Part shown: piece by piece, positions 1 through 9,163 of the stretch
Layout: each line of letters begins with the position of its first letter
How positions within the stretch are numbered: the stretch's first letter is position 1
Source of the DNA: Chryseobacterium phosphatilyticum
Lineage (GTDB): Bacteria; Bacteroidota; Bacteroidia; Flavobacteriales; Weeksellaceae
Direction of reading: 5' to 3'
DNA: 64,000 nt
Assembly: GCF_002899825.2 (NCBI RefSeq)
Contig: NZ_PPED02000001.1
Span: forward strand, 1,178,001-1,242,000
Translations under genes and position numbers: made by a program
The notes under the pieces: generated by a model
Database searches by the model: none
What the model was told of the DNA's origin: nothing
What the model saw: only the letters and a program-made list of their open reading frames with translations

Positions 1-160
1 ATTTCTGTCCGCTTTTCCGAAGAACTTCAGGGTCTGTAATTTCTATCAGCCTGAGTTTATATTCGGACAGTGTATCTTTTTCACCTTGCAAGATTCGTCC
101 GAACGTTTCGAGCTGTACCTGCTCTTTCTGCAGGGTTCCATAAGAGAATAAATGTGGCAT
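1..160 (-). CDS. Gamma-glutamylcyclotransferase (AIG2-like) family protein, partial
   Basis: The reading frame opens at a CAT at 158-160 and runs off the window edge, giving about 53 residues. The N-terminus reads MPHLFSYGTLQKEQVQ, and the YGTL motif is the hallmark of the gamma-glutamylcyclotransferase/AIG2 fold, where it forms the substrate-binding loop. Its ATG overlaps the stop codon of the upstream SGNH gene by one base (TAATG), so the two are probably translationally coupled. The catalytic glutamate would lie outside the window. Family assignment is good, the substrate is unknown. Confidence 0.75.
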   Translation of the reverse strand, partial: MPHLFSYGTLQKEQVQLETFGRILQGEKDTLSEYKLRLIEITDPEVLRKSGQK

Positions 161-789
161 TATAAATATTTTTCAATGATAGGTAATGCAATTTCGGCCA
201 TCATTCCATAGCCTTTTTCATTGGGGTGAACTCCGTCAGCCGAAAGTAAAAGTTCTTTATCTTCTAAAAATGCAGTATAAAAATCAATATATATCAGGGA
301 ATAATTGGCAGCAAGCCCTTTAAGAATCTGATTATAAACTACTACTTCTTCATTGGTTCTCAATTTTCCGGAACCTACTACTACGCCATCTATTTTTTTA
401 GAAACAGGAAGAATACTTACCAGATAAATATCATTTGAAAATTGTTTTGTCTGCCTGATAGCAGCTTCCATATTACTTTTAAAAATTTCCGGAGAGATGA
501 TATAGGCTCCATCCTTTATGGCAAGATCATTGGCTCCGTAGGCAAGGAAAACTAAATTTCCATCAGCAGAATTTCTTGCACTCAATTCATAAGGTAATCG
601 TTTCATCAGCCCTTCTGTACTTTCTCCTCCGATTCCTAAATTAAAAAGGATTAATTCATCACCATTTCCCTCATGAAATCTTTGAAGAGCATATCTTTTC
701 AGAATATCTACCCAACCTCCAAACACACCGTCATATTCTCCGTAAGTAATGCTGTCACCGAAGAACAGCCCATAAATAATTTTCTTCAT
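160..789 (-). CDS. SGNH/GDSL hydrolase family esterase
   Basis: This 209-residue protein has the SGNH blocks in order: block I FFGDSITYG near residue 10 (nucleophile Ser), block II GIGGEST near residue 53, block III YGANDL near residue 84, and block V DGVHPNEKGY near residue 184 carrying the catalytic Asp and His. Length and block spacing fit the cytoplasmic GDSL lipase/acylhydrolase type (TesA-like). No signal peptide is visible. It overlaps the partial gamma-glutamylcyclotransferase gene downstream by one base, which suggests a two-gene operon. Substrate cannot be predicted; short acyl esters or thioesters are the family norm. Confidence 0.85.
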   Translation of the reverse strand: MKKIIYGLFFGDSITYGEYDGVFGGWVDILKRYALQRFHEGNGDELILFNLGIGGESTEGLMKRLPYELSARNSADGNLVFLAYGANDLAIKDGAYIISPEIFKSNMEAAIRQTKQFSNDIYLVSILPVSKKIDGVVVGSGKLRTNEEVVVYNQILKGLAANYSLIYIDFYTAFLEDKELLLSADGVHPNEKGYGMMAEIALPIIEKYL

Positions 790-1241
790 TCAATTCTTAT
801 TGTTTCCTTTTTGTTAAAGTAAAAATAGTGAGAAAAATTATTAATATCTTTCAACTTGCATAGTTTTTAACGCAAAAGGCGCTAAGTATTTATATTTAAT
901 TCTTATGTTTTCGTTCGCAAATGCGTTTCACTCAGCAATAGATGTATTTTTAACTTTGTTGCACGAAGTGATTTGAACCATTATGATTTGTGAAGAGGTG
1001 AAGAATTATGAATGTAATAGCTAAATTTATTATTAAGCAAACTGCTTTATTCATCATAATGAACCTTAACTTACCTTAAAGACTTTACTATTCTTAATGG
1101 TTAAATATTTTCTATATTTTTTTGACCCAAAGATTTTATTGGTATTATTTTGATTCCAGGGGGCAAAGAAGGAATCAACAAGTTGATTTGATGAAGCTAA
1201 CTGGAAAATGTCAATATTTCAAAATTTCCACTCATTACTCA
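790..1241. other. Intergenic region with degenerate repeat-like DNA
   Basis: No plausible gene is seen. The stretch holds decayed-looking repeat sequence: around 870-890 a CGCAAAAGGCGC-type string and around 1065-1100 an AACCTTAACTTACCTTAAAG string. Both resemble short intergenic repeats seen elsewhere in such genomes, and the second resembles part of the element at 28.85-29.0 kb in this window. No terminator with a clear T-run was found. Confidence 0.4.
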
Positions 1242-1247
1242 TCATTC
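1227..1247 (-). repeat. Three heptamer-phased repeat units at the 3' end of the barstar-like gene
   Basis: Read on the minus strand the bases form three consecutive 7-mers, GAATGAT GAGTAAT GAGTGGA, overlapping the stop codon of the barstar-like gene. Seven-base phasing is also present in the tracts around the DUF1016 and four-helix-bundle genes. With only three units this could be chance. Confidence 0.35.
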
Positions 1248-1622
1248 TAACCTCAGCGTAATATTGGTATGGGATTCTATTATTTCCACCAGAATATCAA
1301 ACAACGTCTGTCCTTTTCCTTTATGTAATTCATCCAGTTTCAGTTGAATCAGTTCTATATTGAATGGTTTTCCTTGTCTGATCTTGTTTTCGTAGAATTT
1401 CTGAGTGGGCTGAAGCCCTAAATCTTCTTTCGATTTCTCTGATTCTTTCCAGATGATGTCTATTTCTTCTCTGCCTTCTATTACTCCGAAACCTCCGTAG
1501 AGAATATCATCAAAGCCATCAAGCGTTCCTACTTTCCAATCTGCATCTTTCATTAAAACATGGGAAGCTTCTTCGTAGAAACCGGCTAAAGACGAAAAAT
1601 GACCGCCATGGATGACGATCAT
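1242..1622 (-). CDS. Barstar-like ribonuclease inhibitor family protein
   Basis: The protein begins MIVIHGGHFSSLAGFYEE and contains DADWKVGTLDGFDDILYGGFG. That is the barstar (PF01337) pattern: a short first strand, a helix, then the acidic helix-2 region that in Bacillus barstar blocks the barnase active site. The start at 1622 (126 aa) is preferred because it lies 10 bases after the purL stop codon. An in-frame ATG at 1655 would overlap purL and add 11 residues unlike the family. The frame follows purL on the same strand, so co-transcription is likely. No barnase-like gene is visible nearby, so it may be an orphan immunity-type protein. Confidence 0.7.
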   Translation of the reverse strand: MIVIHGGHFSSLAGFYEEASHVLMKDADWKVGTLDGFDDILYGGFGVIEGREEIDIIWKESEKSKEDLGLQPTQKFYENKIRQGKPFNIELIQLKLDELHKGKGQTLFDILVEIIESHTNITLRLE

Positions 1623-1632
1623 TTTCCTATTA

Positions 1633-4600
1633 TTATTTGAAGTATTCAACTCCATTTTTGAATATATTGTGATAATTCGCAGTTGGTATATTTTTCATGA
1701 GACCTTCAGCAAATCGTTCCGGGTGTCCCATTCTTCCATAAATCTTTCCACAAGGGCTGGTAATTCCTTCGATTCCGAATAATGAATTGTTCGGATTGAA
1801 CGGCATTCCGTGAGCGATGTTTCCATCAAGATCGATATACTGGGTAGCAATCTGTCCGTTTTCATACAACTTCTTGATTTCTTCTTCTGAGGCCATGAAA
1901 CGTCCTTCTCCGTGAGAAATTGGAATCGTGAAATTCTGTCCTTTCATTCCTTTTAGCCAAGGGCTTTCGTCATTGACTACTTGTACAGTCACCATCTGAG
2001 AGATGTGTCTTCTGATTGCATTGTGAGCTAATGTTGGAGAGTTTTCATCCAGATCTTTAATTCTTCCGTAAGGCAACAGCCCTGACTTCACAAGAGCCTG
2101 GAATCCGTTACAGATCCCAATGATCATCCCGTCTCTGTCTAATAATTCATGAACTGCATTTCTCATCTTTTCGTTTTTCAGAACGTTGACAATGAATTTT
2201 GCAGAACCATCCGGCTCATCACCTGCAGAGAAACCTCCGGAGAAAGCCAGAATCTGAGAGGTTCTGATCTCTTCTACCCATGCATCAATGCTTTCATCCA
2301 ATAATTGGTGATTGATATTGATTAAAGGTAAGCTGTTTACTACAGCACCTTCTTTCTGGAATGCATTTAATGTATCATACTCACAGTTGGTTCCCGGGAA
2401 CACCGGAGCAAAAACTTTCGGCTGTGCAATTCCGTGTTTTTTAATGATAATATTTCTTGGATTGATGGAGTTTGATTTCTCATCAATTTCAATCGTTATC
2501 TTATCTTTTTCTACTGTTGGGAAAAGGTTTTCGAATGTATTTGTATATGCAGCTTCGAGGTTTGTGATTCGGGTTTCGAGATTGTTAATCTTTAAAATAC
2601 CTGAATCTTTTACTTCTCCGATAAGCTGAAGAACAGCCGAGCTCAATTCTTCTTTTGATTCAATGATCAAGCTTCCGATATTTTTCGACAACAATGTATT
2701 TTCGTCTGCATTAATCTCTGCACCTAATCTGTTTCCGAAGCTCATTTTTGCTAAAGCAACAGCTAGCCCACCTTCTTTAATGGTTTTCACGGAAACAATT
2801 TTTCCGGTTTTGATATTTTCGAAAATAAATTCAAAAATTTCTTTTAAAGCCTCATAATTCGGAAGTCCGTTTTCTTGTGGAATGTGGTTGAAGAAATACA
2901 ATTTATTTCCTGCATTTTTCAATTCAGGAGAAATGATATTTCCTTTATCTCCGTTAGCACATGCAAAAGATATCAAGGTTGGTGGTACATTCAGATCCTG
3001 ATATGTTCCGCTCATAGAGTCTTTGCCTCCAATTGCAGCTAAACCAAGGTTAATCTGAGCATCATAAGCTCCCAACAAAGAAGCGAGAGGTTTACCCCAT
3101 TTCTCAGGATTTTGTCCTAATTTCTCGAAATATTCCTGAAAGCTTAGTCTGATATTTTTAAAATCACCTCCCATCGCAACAATCTTAGCAACACTTTCTA
3201 CTACTGCATAAGATGATCCCAGGAGTGAATTCTGTTTTGAAATTTCAGCATCAAATCCCCAGCTTGCCAAAGAAACGGTTTTAATATCTTTTGCTCCTAA
3301 GATTGGTAATGTCTGAACACTTCCTTCCATCAACGTTTGCTGATATTTCCCTCCTAAAGGCATCGCCACTGTAGTCGCTCCAATTGAAGAATCAAACATT
3401 TCCAGCAACCCCTTTTGAGATGCTACATTTTTATCTTTCAGGGTGTTCAGGAAGTTTTCTTCGTTGAAAGTCTTAGTTTCTTCTTTTACTTCTTCAAGAT
3501 GTGTGATTTTTACTTCCTGAGATTTTGAACATCCGTTGGTAACAAGGAATGCTCTTGAAAGGTCAACAATTTTATCCCCTTTCCAGAACATCTGCATTCT
3601 TCCTGAATCTGTTACTTTTGCTACTTCTACAGCAACAATATTTTCAGCCTCACAGAACTTGATGAACTGCTCTTTATCTTTCGGATCTACTACAACGGCC
3701 ATCCTTTCCTGAGATTCAGAAATAGCCAGCTCGGTTCCGTTTAATCCTTCATATTTTAATGGTAATACATCCAGGTTTACTTCTAAAGAGTCTGCAATCT
3801 CACCAATTGCCACAGAAACACCTCCTGCTCCGAAGTCATTTGATTTTTTAATCAGCTTCGTTACTTCAGGATTTCTGAATAGTCTTTGAATTTTACGTTC
3901 TTCTACGGCATTTCCTTTCTGAACTTCTGAACTCATGGTGTGGATAGAAGTTTCGTCCTGTTCTTTTGAGCTTCCGCTTGCTCCTCCTACTCCGTCACGA
4001 CCTGTTGCACCTCCTAAAATAATGATTGAGTCACCATTTTCAGGCTTTTCACGTCTTACCCAATCCACTGGAACAGCTCCGGTAACGAAACCGACTTCCA
4101 TTCTCTTGGCTTTGTATCCTTCGTCATAGATTTCAGAAACCATTGTCGTCGCAAGACCAATCTGGTTACCGTAAGATGAATATCCGTTGGCAGCCTGTTT
4201 TGTAATGGTTTTCTGAGGTAATTTCCCTGGTAATGTTTTATCAACCGGTTCTAAAACATCCGCAGCTCCTGTTAATCTCATCGCCTGGAATACAAAAGAT
4301 CTTCCGGATAATGGGTCTCTGATTGCACCTCCTAAACAAGTTGATGCACCACCAAACGGTTCAATTTCCGTAGGGTGATTATGGGTTTCGTTTTTGAATA
4401 ATAAATACCAAGGTTCTTTTTTACCATCGTATTCTGCTTCGATCTGGATGGTACAAGCATTGATCTCATCAGAAATTACAAGGTTATCAAGATTCCCTGT
4501 TTTGTGGAAATATTTTCCGCATACTGTTGCCAGATCCATTAATGAAATCGGCTTTAGCTCACGGCCTAAGAATTTTCTTTTTTCAATATAATCATTGAAA

Positions 4601-5328
4601 ATCGTTTCCAATGTGTGTTTGAACTGACCTTCAAACTGAATGTCTGACAATTCTGTTTCAAAAGTCGTGTGACGACAGTGGTCACTCCAATACGTGTCTA
4701 ATACTTTCAGTTCTGTTTCCGTAGGATTTCTTTCTTCAGTTTTGAAATATTCCTGAATAAATTTCAAGTCATCCAATCCTAAAGCAAAACCATGACTATT
4801 AAAGAAGTTTTCAAGTTCAGCATCGTTAAAATTGATAAAGTTTTCGTGAACGATCACTTTTGATGGTACTTCATCTGCCGGAATATCTAAGACAGCAAGG
4901 TCTTTTTCCTGAGATTCTACTTTGTTGATCAAAAGATCTTTAATCTTAACCAGATCTGTTTCAGAAACTCCATTAAATTCGATCAGTTTACCACTTCTTA
5001 CTTTTGATTTTTCATTTTCTGTCAACAATGCGATACACTGCTGCGCAGAATCTGCTCTCTGATCGTACTGGCCAGGCAAAAATTCCATTCCGAAATGGAT
5101 ACTTTTTGCAGGGTTTTCTGTATGTAGGATATCGGTAACAGGATCTACGAAAGTATTGTTCACTACTTTTTCAAATTCTCCGTCATTCAAATTGAAAATG
5201 TCATACACATTGTAGACTTTTACACTTTGAATTCCCGGAACCACCGCTTTTACCTCATCAAAAATTTTTGGACTTTCAACATCGAAAATTCCTCTTTTTT
5301 CTACGAAAATTCTTTTGTTTTTAGACAT
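1633..5328 (-). CDS. purL: Phosphoribosylformylglycinamidine synthase, single-chain form
   Basis: FGAR amidotransferase converts FGAR, glutamine and ATP to FGAM in step 4 of purine synthesis. The 1231 residues match the large single-chain type in which PurS-like, PurL and PurQ parts are fused. Seen in order: an N-terminal PurS-like part, SDHCRHTTF near residue 215, the ATP-binding stretch FKNETHNHPTEIEPFGG near 310, and duplicated AIRS-type halves. A C-terminal class I glutaminase begins near residue 955, with nucleophile Cys in GICNGFQ near 1070 and the His/Glu pair in GHPERFAEG near 1204. The gene appears complete. The start ATG sits within the heptamer-like repeat that separates it from the DUF1016 gene. 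Confidence 0.97.
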   Translation of the reverse strand: MSKNKRIFVEKRGIFDVESPKIFDEVKAVVPGIQSVKVYNVYDIFNLNDGEFEKVVNNTFVDPVTDILHTENPAKSIHFGMEFLPGQYDQRADSAQQCIALLTENEKSKVRSGKLIEFNGVSETDLVKIKDLLINKVESQEKDLAVLDIPADEVPSKVIVHENFINFNDAELENFFNSHGFALGLDDLKFIQEYFKTEERNPTETELKVLDTYWSDHCRHTTFETELSDIQFEGQFKHTLETIFNDYIEKRKFLGRELKPISLMDLATVCGKYFHKTGNLDNLVISDEINACTIQIEAEYDGKKEPWYLLFKNETHNHPTEIEPFGGASTCLGGAIRDPLSGRSFVFQAMRLTGAADVLEPVDKTLPGKLPQKTITKQAANGYSSYGNQIGLATTMVSEIYDEGYKAKRMEVGFVTGAVPVDWVRREKPENGDSIIILGGATGRDGVGGASGSSKEQDETSIHTMSSEVQKGNAVEERKIQRLFRNPEVTKLIKKSNDFGAGGVSVAIGEIADSLEVNLDVLPLKYEGLNGTELAISESQERMAVVVDPKDKEQFIKFCEAENIVAVEVAKVTDSGRMQMFWKGDKIVDLSRAFLVTNGCSKSQEVKITHLEEVKEETKTFNEENFLNTLKDKNVASQKGLLEMFDSSIGATTVAMPLGGKYQQTLMEGSVQTLPILGAKDIKTVSLASWGFDAEISKQNSLLGSSYAVVESVAKIVAMGGDFKNIRLSFQEYFEKLGQNPEKWGKPLASLLGAYDAQINLGLAAIGGKDSMSGTYQDLNVPPTLISFACANGDKGNIISPELKNAGNKLYFFNHIPQENGLPNYEALKEIFEFIFENIKTGKIVSVKTIKEGGLAVALAKMSFGNRLGAEINADENTLLSKNIGSLIIESKEELSSAVLQLIGEVKDSGILKINNLETRITNLEAAYTNTFENLFPTVEKDKITIEIDEKSNSINPRNIIIKKHGIAQPKVFAPVFPGTNCEYDTLNAFQKEGAVVNSLPLININHQLLDESIDAWVEEIRTSQILAFSGGFSAGDEPDGSAKFIVNVLKNEKMRNAVHELLDRDGMIIGICNGFQALVKSGLLPYGRIKDLDENSPTLAHNAIRRHISQMVTVQVVNDESPWLKGMKGQNFTIPISHGEGRFMASEEEIKKLYENGQIATQYIDLDGNIAHGMPFNPNNSLFGIEGITSPCGKIYGRMGHPERFAEGLMKNIPTANYHNIFKNGVEYFK

Positions 5329-5362
5329 TAGATGTCAGATTTTTAATATTAGATTTATTTTT
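5327..5362 (-). repeat. Direct repeat copy A flanking the DUF1016 nuclease gene
   Basis: A 36-bp sequence runs from the purL start codon to the stop codon of the DUF1016 gene. A second copy, differing by one deleted base, lies at 6395-6429 on the other side of that gene. Read on the minus strand it falls into 7-base steps: ATCTAAT ATTAAAA ATCTGAC ATCTAAT, then GTCTAAA at the purL start. The copies are in direct orientation. Confidence 0.75.
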
Positions 5363-6386
5363 TATTTTCAAATTTATTTCTTGCTATCTCTATTGAACGA
5401 TGCAATTTTTCAAGCAAAACTTTTTCTGAAGGTAAGATAAGTAAATATTCTGCAACTTTTATATTATCCCCTTCCAGATTCATAAGTTCAATATGTTCGG
5501 AATTTTTTCCTGAACAAAGAATTAAGCCAATTGGCGGATTTTCACCTTCTATTTTTTCATACTTATTAAGATATGAAAGATAGAGTTCCATTTGCCCTTT
5601 ATGAGCAGCCTCAAATTCCCCTAATTTCAGTTCGATAACGACTAAAGATTTTAATTTCCTATGATAGAAAAGTAAATCCAGATAGTAATCTCTGTTATCT
5701 ATTGTGATTCTTTTCTGTCTTGAAAGAAATGCAAAATCACTTCCTAATTCAGAAATGAATTTTTGAAGTTCCACGATAATGGCTTCTTCTAAATCTTTTT
5801 CAGAAAAGGTATCTTTCAATTCTAAAAAGTCAAGAAAATAAGGGTCTTTAAAAACCAGATCAGGGTTTAAAATATTATTTTCAGACCAATTTTTCAGTTC
5901 TTTATCTATTATTTCCCCGGGCTTTTTGCTTATTGCTGTTCGTTCAAAAAGCAGAGAATTGATTTTTTCTCTTAAGACTCTGACACTCCAATTTTCAATT
6001 TTACAAACTTCAAGATAAAAGTTTCTTTTAGTATCTTCAGAAATAGGAATGAGAAGCAGAAAGTGAGTCCAGGATAATTGTCGCATCGCTGATGCGACAA
6101 TATTAAAATCACTGAAAACAGACGCAAACTGCATCATTTTTCGGATATTTTTTTCAGAAAATGAATTTCCAAATTCTAACGCAAGTTGTTGAGAGATTTG
6201 TACAATAACTTCTTTGCCATACTCTGCTCTCTTATTATCTAAAACATCTTCATTTATTCTTTTTCCTATTTCCCAGTACAAAACCACCATTGCCGAGTTT
6301 ACCTGAGCTGCAACCTGACTTCTTGTCTTGTCTACCAGCTCCTTAAGATCGGTCATTAATTGTTGATGATTTTGATTCTGTAACAT
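5355..6386 (-). CDS. DUF1016 (YhcG-type) PDDEXK nuclease family protein
   Basis: This 343-residue protein has the two-part architecture of the YhcG/DUF1016 family. An N-terminal helical DNA-binding-like part contains LYWEIGKRI, and a C-terminal PDDEXK-like part near residues 215-265 contains YYLDLLFYHRKL followed by LVVIELKLG. The Asp and the E-x-K of that core are both present, so the nuclease site looks intact. Family members occur near restriction-modification systems and mobile elements, but no such genes are adjacent here. The gene lies between 36/35-bp direct repeats and immediately upstream of purL, which suggests insertion as a cassette. The biological role is unknown. Confidence 0.85.
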   Translation of the reverse strand: MLQNQNHQQLMTDLKELVDKTRSQVAAQVNSAMVVLYWEIGKRINEDVLDNKRAEYGKEVIVQISQQLALEFGNSFSEKNIRKMMQFASVFSDFNIVASAMRQLSWTHFLLLIPISEDTKRNFYLEVCKIENWSVRVLREKINSLLFERTAISKKPGEIIDKELKNWSENNILNPDLVFKDPYFLDFLELKDTFSEKDLEEAIIVELQKFISELGSDFAFLSRQKRITIDNRDYYLDLLFYHRKLKSLVVIELKLGEFEAAHKGQMELYLSYLNKYEKIEGENPPIGLILCSGKNSEHIELMNLEGDNIKVAEYLLILPSEKVLLEKLHRSIEIARNKFENKK

Positions 6387-6394
6387 TATTAAAA

Positions 6395-6429
6395 ATTAGA
6401 TGTCGATTTTTAATATTAGATTTATTTTT
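6395..6429 (-). repeat. Direct repeat copy B flanking the DUF1016 nuclease gene
   Basis: This 35-bp sequence is nearly identical to 5327-5362 (one base missing) and lies just upstream of the DUF1016 start codon. Beyond it, 6430-6480 retains a weak resemblance to the 3' coding end of the DUF1016 gene (a shared CAATAGAGAT string on the minus strand). A larger duplicated or recombined segment is therefore possible. Confidence 0.75.
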
Positions 6430-6579
6430 CTTTTTAATTTTTCTGAACTTAAAGTTTCTTTCTTTAAATCCATCTCTATTGGAAAATTTTGAAAGAGATT
6501 TTCCCTTCAACCATTATTCCCTACAAATTTAAAGGAATAAGTCTATCTTCTTCAAATTTGAGTCCTGGAATTTCCAATT

Positions 6580-7551
6580 TTATTTATTTCTAAATTTATT
6601 CGGATTATCCTGATGTTCTTTCTGATAGTCCTCTGCATTTTTTATTTCTTCTTTCAGCCATGTCTCAAAAGGAACTTTCTTTTCATTAAAATCCTCAATG
6701 GCATAAAATGTTTTTCCATCTTCTGAAACCAGGAACTTGAAACGATAAAGCATATCCAAATCTTTCTTCCTGTAATTATAAGTATTCAACTGATAATACG
6801 GGAAGTTTTCTTTTGGCCTTTCTACAATTTCAAAAAAAAGTTTTTTTTCGTTTTCAGATAATTTGTTATAGAAATTCACATAATAAAGATCCGAGAGTTT
6901 TTTCTCCTGTTTTTCAAAGAACTGAAGAATATGCTTCTCTTTTTCATTGTATTGAAATGGATTTGGATAAAATTTCCCATCTACTTCAACTTCATCACCT
7001 GATTGTTTTGCAACTGGCTGAACGGTTTGTCCTTTGACATTCATCACCCCCCATTTTCCACCTACGATAGATCTGTGCTCGTCATTGGTTTTTTCCCAAT
7101 CACAGCCGTCACAAAATGCAGCATATCCATAATTAAAGGGTGATGCAAAATCATGTTCAGCTTCAATGACTGTTTTTCCATTTCGGTCTGCAAATCCTAC
7201 TTTACCATTTTTAACCAATCTCCTCACTCCTTCTGAGAAGTAATCTGCACCATTATCATAAAGGAAAGGTTGATACAGAAATTTTCCGTTTTTATCATAG
7301 ACATATCCCCACGCATTTTTTTCTGATTTTTCGCCCTCTTTACTGCCATCAAAAAGAATGGTTTCTCCTTCTACAGGATCTCCATCTTTGAGGTATCCGA
7401 AGATTTTAAATTGTGCAGGAACAATAATTTTACCTGCTTTATCCTTTACTCCAACCAGAGAGTCTTTATTTTTAAAATAATATAATACTTCTTTTTGCTG
7501 AGCAAAAGAAATCATTGGTGTTAATAAAATGGTTAATAGTAGTTTTTTCAT
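6580..7551 (-). CDS. Secreted WG-repeat protein
   Basis: A Sec signal peptide (MKKLLLTILLTPMISFAQ) is followed by degenerate WG/KWG repeats: LVGVKDKAGKIIVPAQF near residue 33, NAWGYVYDKNGKFLYQPF near 79, KVGFADRNGKTVIEAEHDF near 117, and KWGVMNVKGQTVQP near 166. The last hundred residues are charged and lack repeats. WG-repeat proteins form beta-rich binding surfaces without a known enzymatic role. The start lies just 14 bases beyond the purB terminator, so it must either read through from purB or use a promoter inside the purB 3' region. Confidence 0.8.
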   Translation of the reverse strand: MKKLLLTILLTPMISFAQQKEVLYYFKNKDSLVGVKDKAGKIIVPAQFKIFGYLKDGDPVEGETILFDGSKEGEKSEKNAWGYVYDKNGKFLYQPFLYDNGADYFSEGVRRLVKNGKVGFADRNGKTVIEAEHDFASPFNYGYAAFCDGCDWEKTNDEHRSIVGGKWGVMNVKGQTVQPVAKQSGDEVEVDGKFYPNPFQYNEKEKHILQFFEKQEKKLSDLYYVNFYNKLSENEKKLFFEIVERPKENFPYYQLNTYNYRKKDLDMLYRFKFLVSEDGKTFYAIEDFNEKKVPFETWLKEEIKNAEDYQKEHQDNPNKFRNK

Positions 7552-7565
7552 ATTAATTGGGTTGG

Positions 7566-7597
7566 AAATAAAAAATGCAGCCCAGAAGGCTGCATAT
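7566..7597 (-). terminator. Rho-independent terminator of purB
   Basis: The arms ATGCAGCC (7575-7582) and GGCTGCAT (7588-7595) pair perfectly around a 5-base loop and are followed on the minus strand by a run of T residues. It lies four bases past the purB stop codon. Confidence 0.85.
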
Positions 7598-7600
7598 GTT

Positions 7601-9028
7601 TTATACTTTAAGATCAGCTTCCAATCCTATCAGGTCTTTATTCTCGTCCAAAATCGGCTGAACTTCATTCTTAATGAATTCCTCCGTTTGAATTGGTGCA
7701 AAACCGATAAAGTTCTTAGGATCTAAAACTTCTTTTAATTTTGATTTGTCTAATTTTAAAGAATCATCGTTTAAGATTCTTTCGATAAGATCATTTTCCT
7801 TACCTTCTACTTTCACTTTTTTGGAAGCTTCCATGGAATGAACCCTGATCACCTCATGGATTTCCTGACGGTCACCCCCTGCCTTCACTTCTTCCATAAT
7901 GATGTATTCCGTTGCCATGAAAGGAAGCTCTTCCATAATGTGCTTGTTGATTCTGTTCGGATAAACTACGATTCCGTTCATGATATTGTTCCAGATCAAC
8001 AGAATTGCATCAACAGCTAAAAACGCCTGAGGAATTGTTAATCTCTTATTTGCAGAATCATCCAGTGTTCTTTCGAACCATTGTGTGGAAGCTACCATTG
8101 CAGAACTCGTCGTCAATGACATTACATATTTTGCCAATGCCCCGATTCTTTCACTTCTCATTGGATTACGTTTGTAAGCCATGGCAGAAGAGCCAATCTG
8201 GTTTTTCTCGAATGGTTCTTCAATTTCTTTAAGATTTTGAAGCAAACGTAAATCGTTGGTGAATTTATGGGCAGACTGAGCGATATTTCCTAATAAGGCA
8301 ACAACTTTAGCATCAATTTTTCTGTCGTACGTCTGTCCTGAAACTCCGAAAACTTTTTCGAAACCGAATCTTTTTGAAAGTTCTTTATCCAGATGTTTTA
8401 CTTTCGAATAATCGCCGTTGAAAAGCTCAAGGAAACTTGCAGCAGTTCCTGTTGTTCCTTTTACTCCTCTGAAACGAAGCGTTTCCAGGAAGAAATCCAA
8501 TTCTTCAATATCAAGAACCAAACTTTGTAACCAAAGAGTTGCTCTTTTTCCAACTGTTGTCAACTGAGCCGGCTGGAAGTGTGTAAATCCTAAAGTCGGA
8601 AGATCTTTGTACTGAATAGCAAAATCAGAAAGACCTTTCATAACGTTCACTAACTTCTTCTTCAAGATTAAGAGTCCGTCACGGATCTGGATTAGGTCTG
8701 TATTGTCTCCTACAAAAGCTGAAGTTGCGCCTAAGTGGATAATTCCTTTTGCTGAAGGCGCCACATCACCGTACGTGTGAACGTGAGCCATTACATCATG
8801 ACGAAATTTCTTTTCATACTCTGCTGCTTTCTCATAATCGATGTTTTCAGCATTAGCTTTTAACTCAGCGATCTGCTCGTCTGTAATTTCAAGTCCAAGG
8901 TCTTTTTCGATTTCAGCAAGAGCTATCCAAAGTTTTCTCCAATTCTGGAATTTGTTATTATGTGAGAAGTTAAATAACATTTCTTCACTGGAGTAGCGCT
9001 CTTCCAATGGATTTTTGTAGGAATTCAT
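7601..9028 (-). CDS. purB: Adenylosuccinate lyase
   Basis: PurB cleaves SAICAR to AICAR and adenylosuccinate to AMP. The 475-residue protein shows the fumarase/aspartase superfamily blocks: HLGATSAFVGDNTD near residue 100, FTHFQPAQLTTVGKR near 154, and the mobile signature loop GSSAMAYKRNP near 285, which contains the catalytic Ser. Length and motif order match the eukaryote/Bacteroidota-type PurB. It lies on the same strand as purL but is separated by the WG-repeat and DUF1016 genes and its own terminator, so the two pur genes are not a simple operon here. Confidence 0.97.
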   Translation of the reverse strand: MNSYKNPLEERYSSEEMLFNFSHNNKFQNWRKLWIALAEIEKDLGLEITDEQIAELKANAENIDYEKAAEYEKKFRHDVMAHVHTYGDVAPSAKGIIHLGATSAFVGDNTDLIQIRDGLLILKKKLVNVMKGLSDFAIQYKDLPTLGFTHFQPAQLTTVGKRATLWLQSLVLDIEELDFFLETLRFRGVKGTTGTAASFLELFNGDYSKVKHLDKELSKRFGFEKVFGVSGQTYDRKIDAKVVALLGNIAQSAHKFTNDLRLLQNLKEIEEPFEKNQIGSSAMAYKRNPMRSERIGALAKYVMSLTTSSAMVASTQWFERTLDDSANKRLTIPQAFLAVDAILLIWNNIMNGIVVYPNRINKHIMEELPFMATEYIIMEEVKAGGDRQEIHEVIRVHSMEASKKVKVEGKENDLIERILNDDSLKLDKSKLKEVLDPKNFIGFAPIQTEEFIKNEVQPILDENKDLIGLEADLKV

Positions 9029-9052
9029 TCGTTCTTTTACTTTTTAGATGTA

Positions 9053-9060
9053 CAAAAATA
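9053..9060 (-). promoter_or_regulatory. Probable purB promoter (-7 element)
   Basis: TATTTTTG on the minus strand matches the Bacteroidota -7 consensus TAnnTTTG and lies 25 bases upstream of the purB start codon. No TTG is seen at the expected -33 distance, so the call is only moderate. Confidence 0.45.
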
Positions 9061-9163
9061 CGGTTTTTCAGTGAGAGATGAAAATGCTGTTTTTATGATT
9101 TTTGAACCTTAAATTTTGAAAGGTTTTAAATAAAAAATAAAATAACTTTTTCTCTTTCTACGC

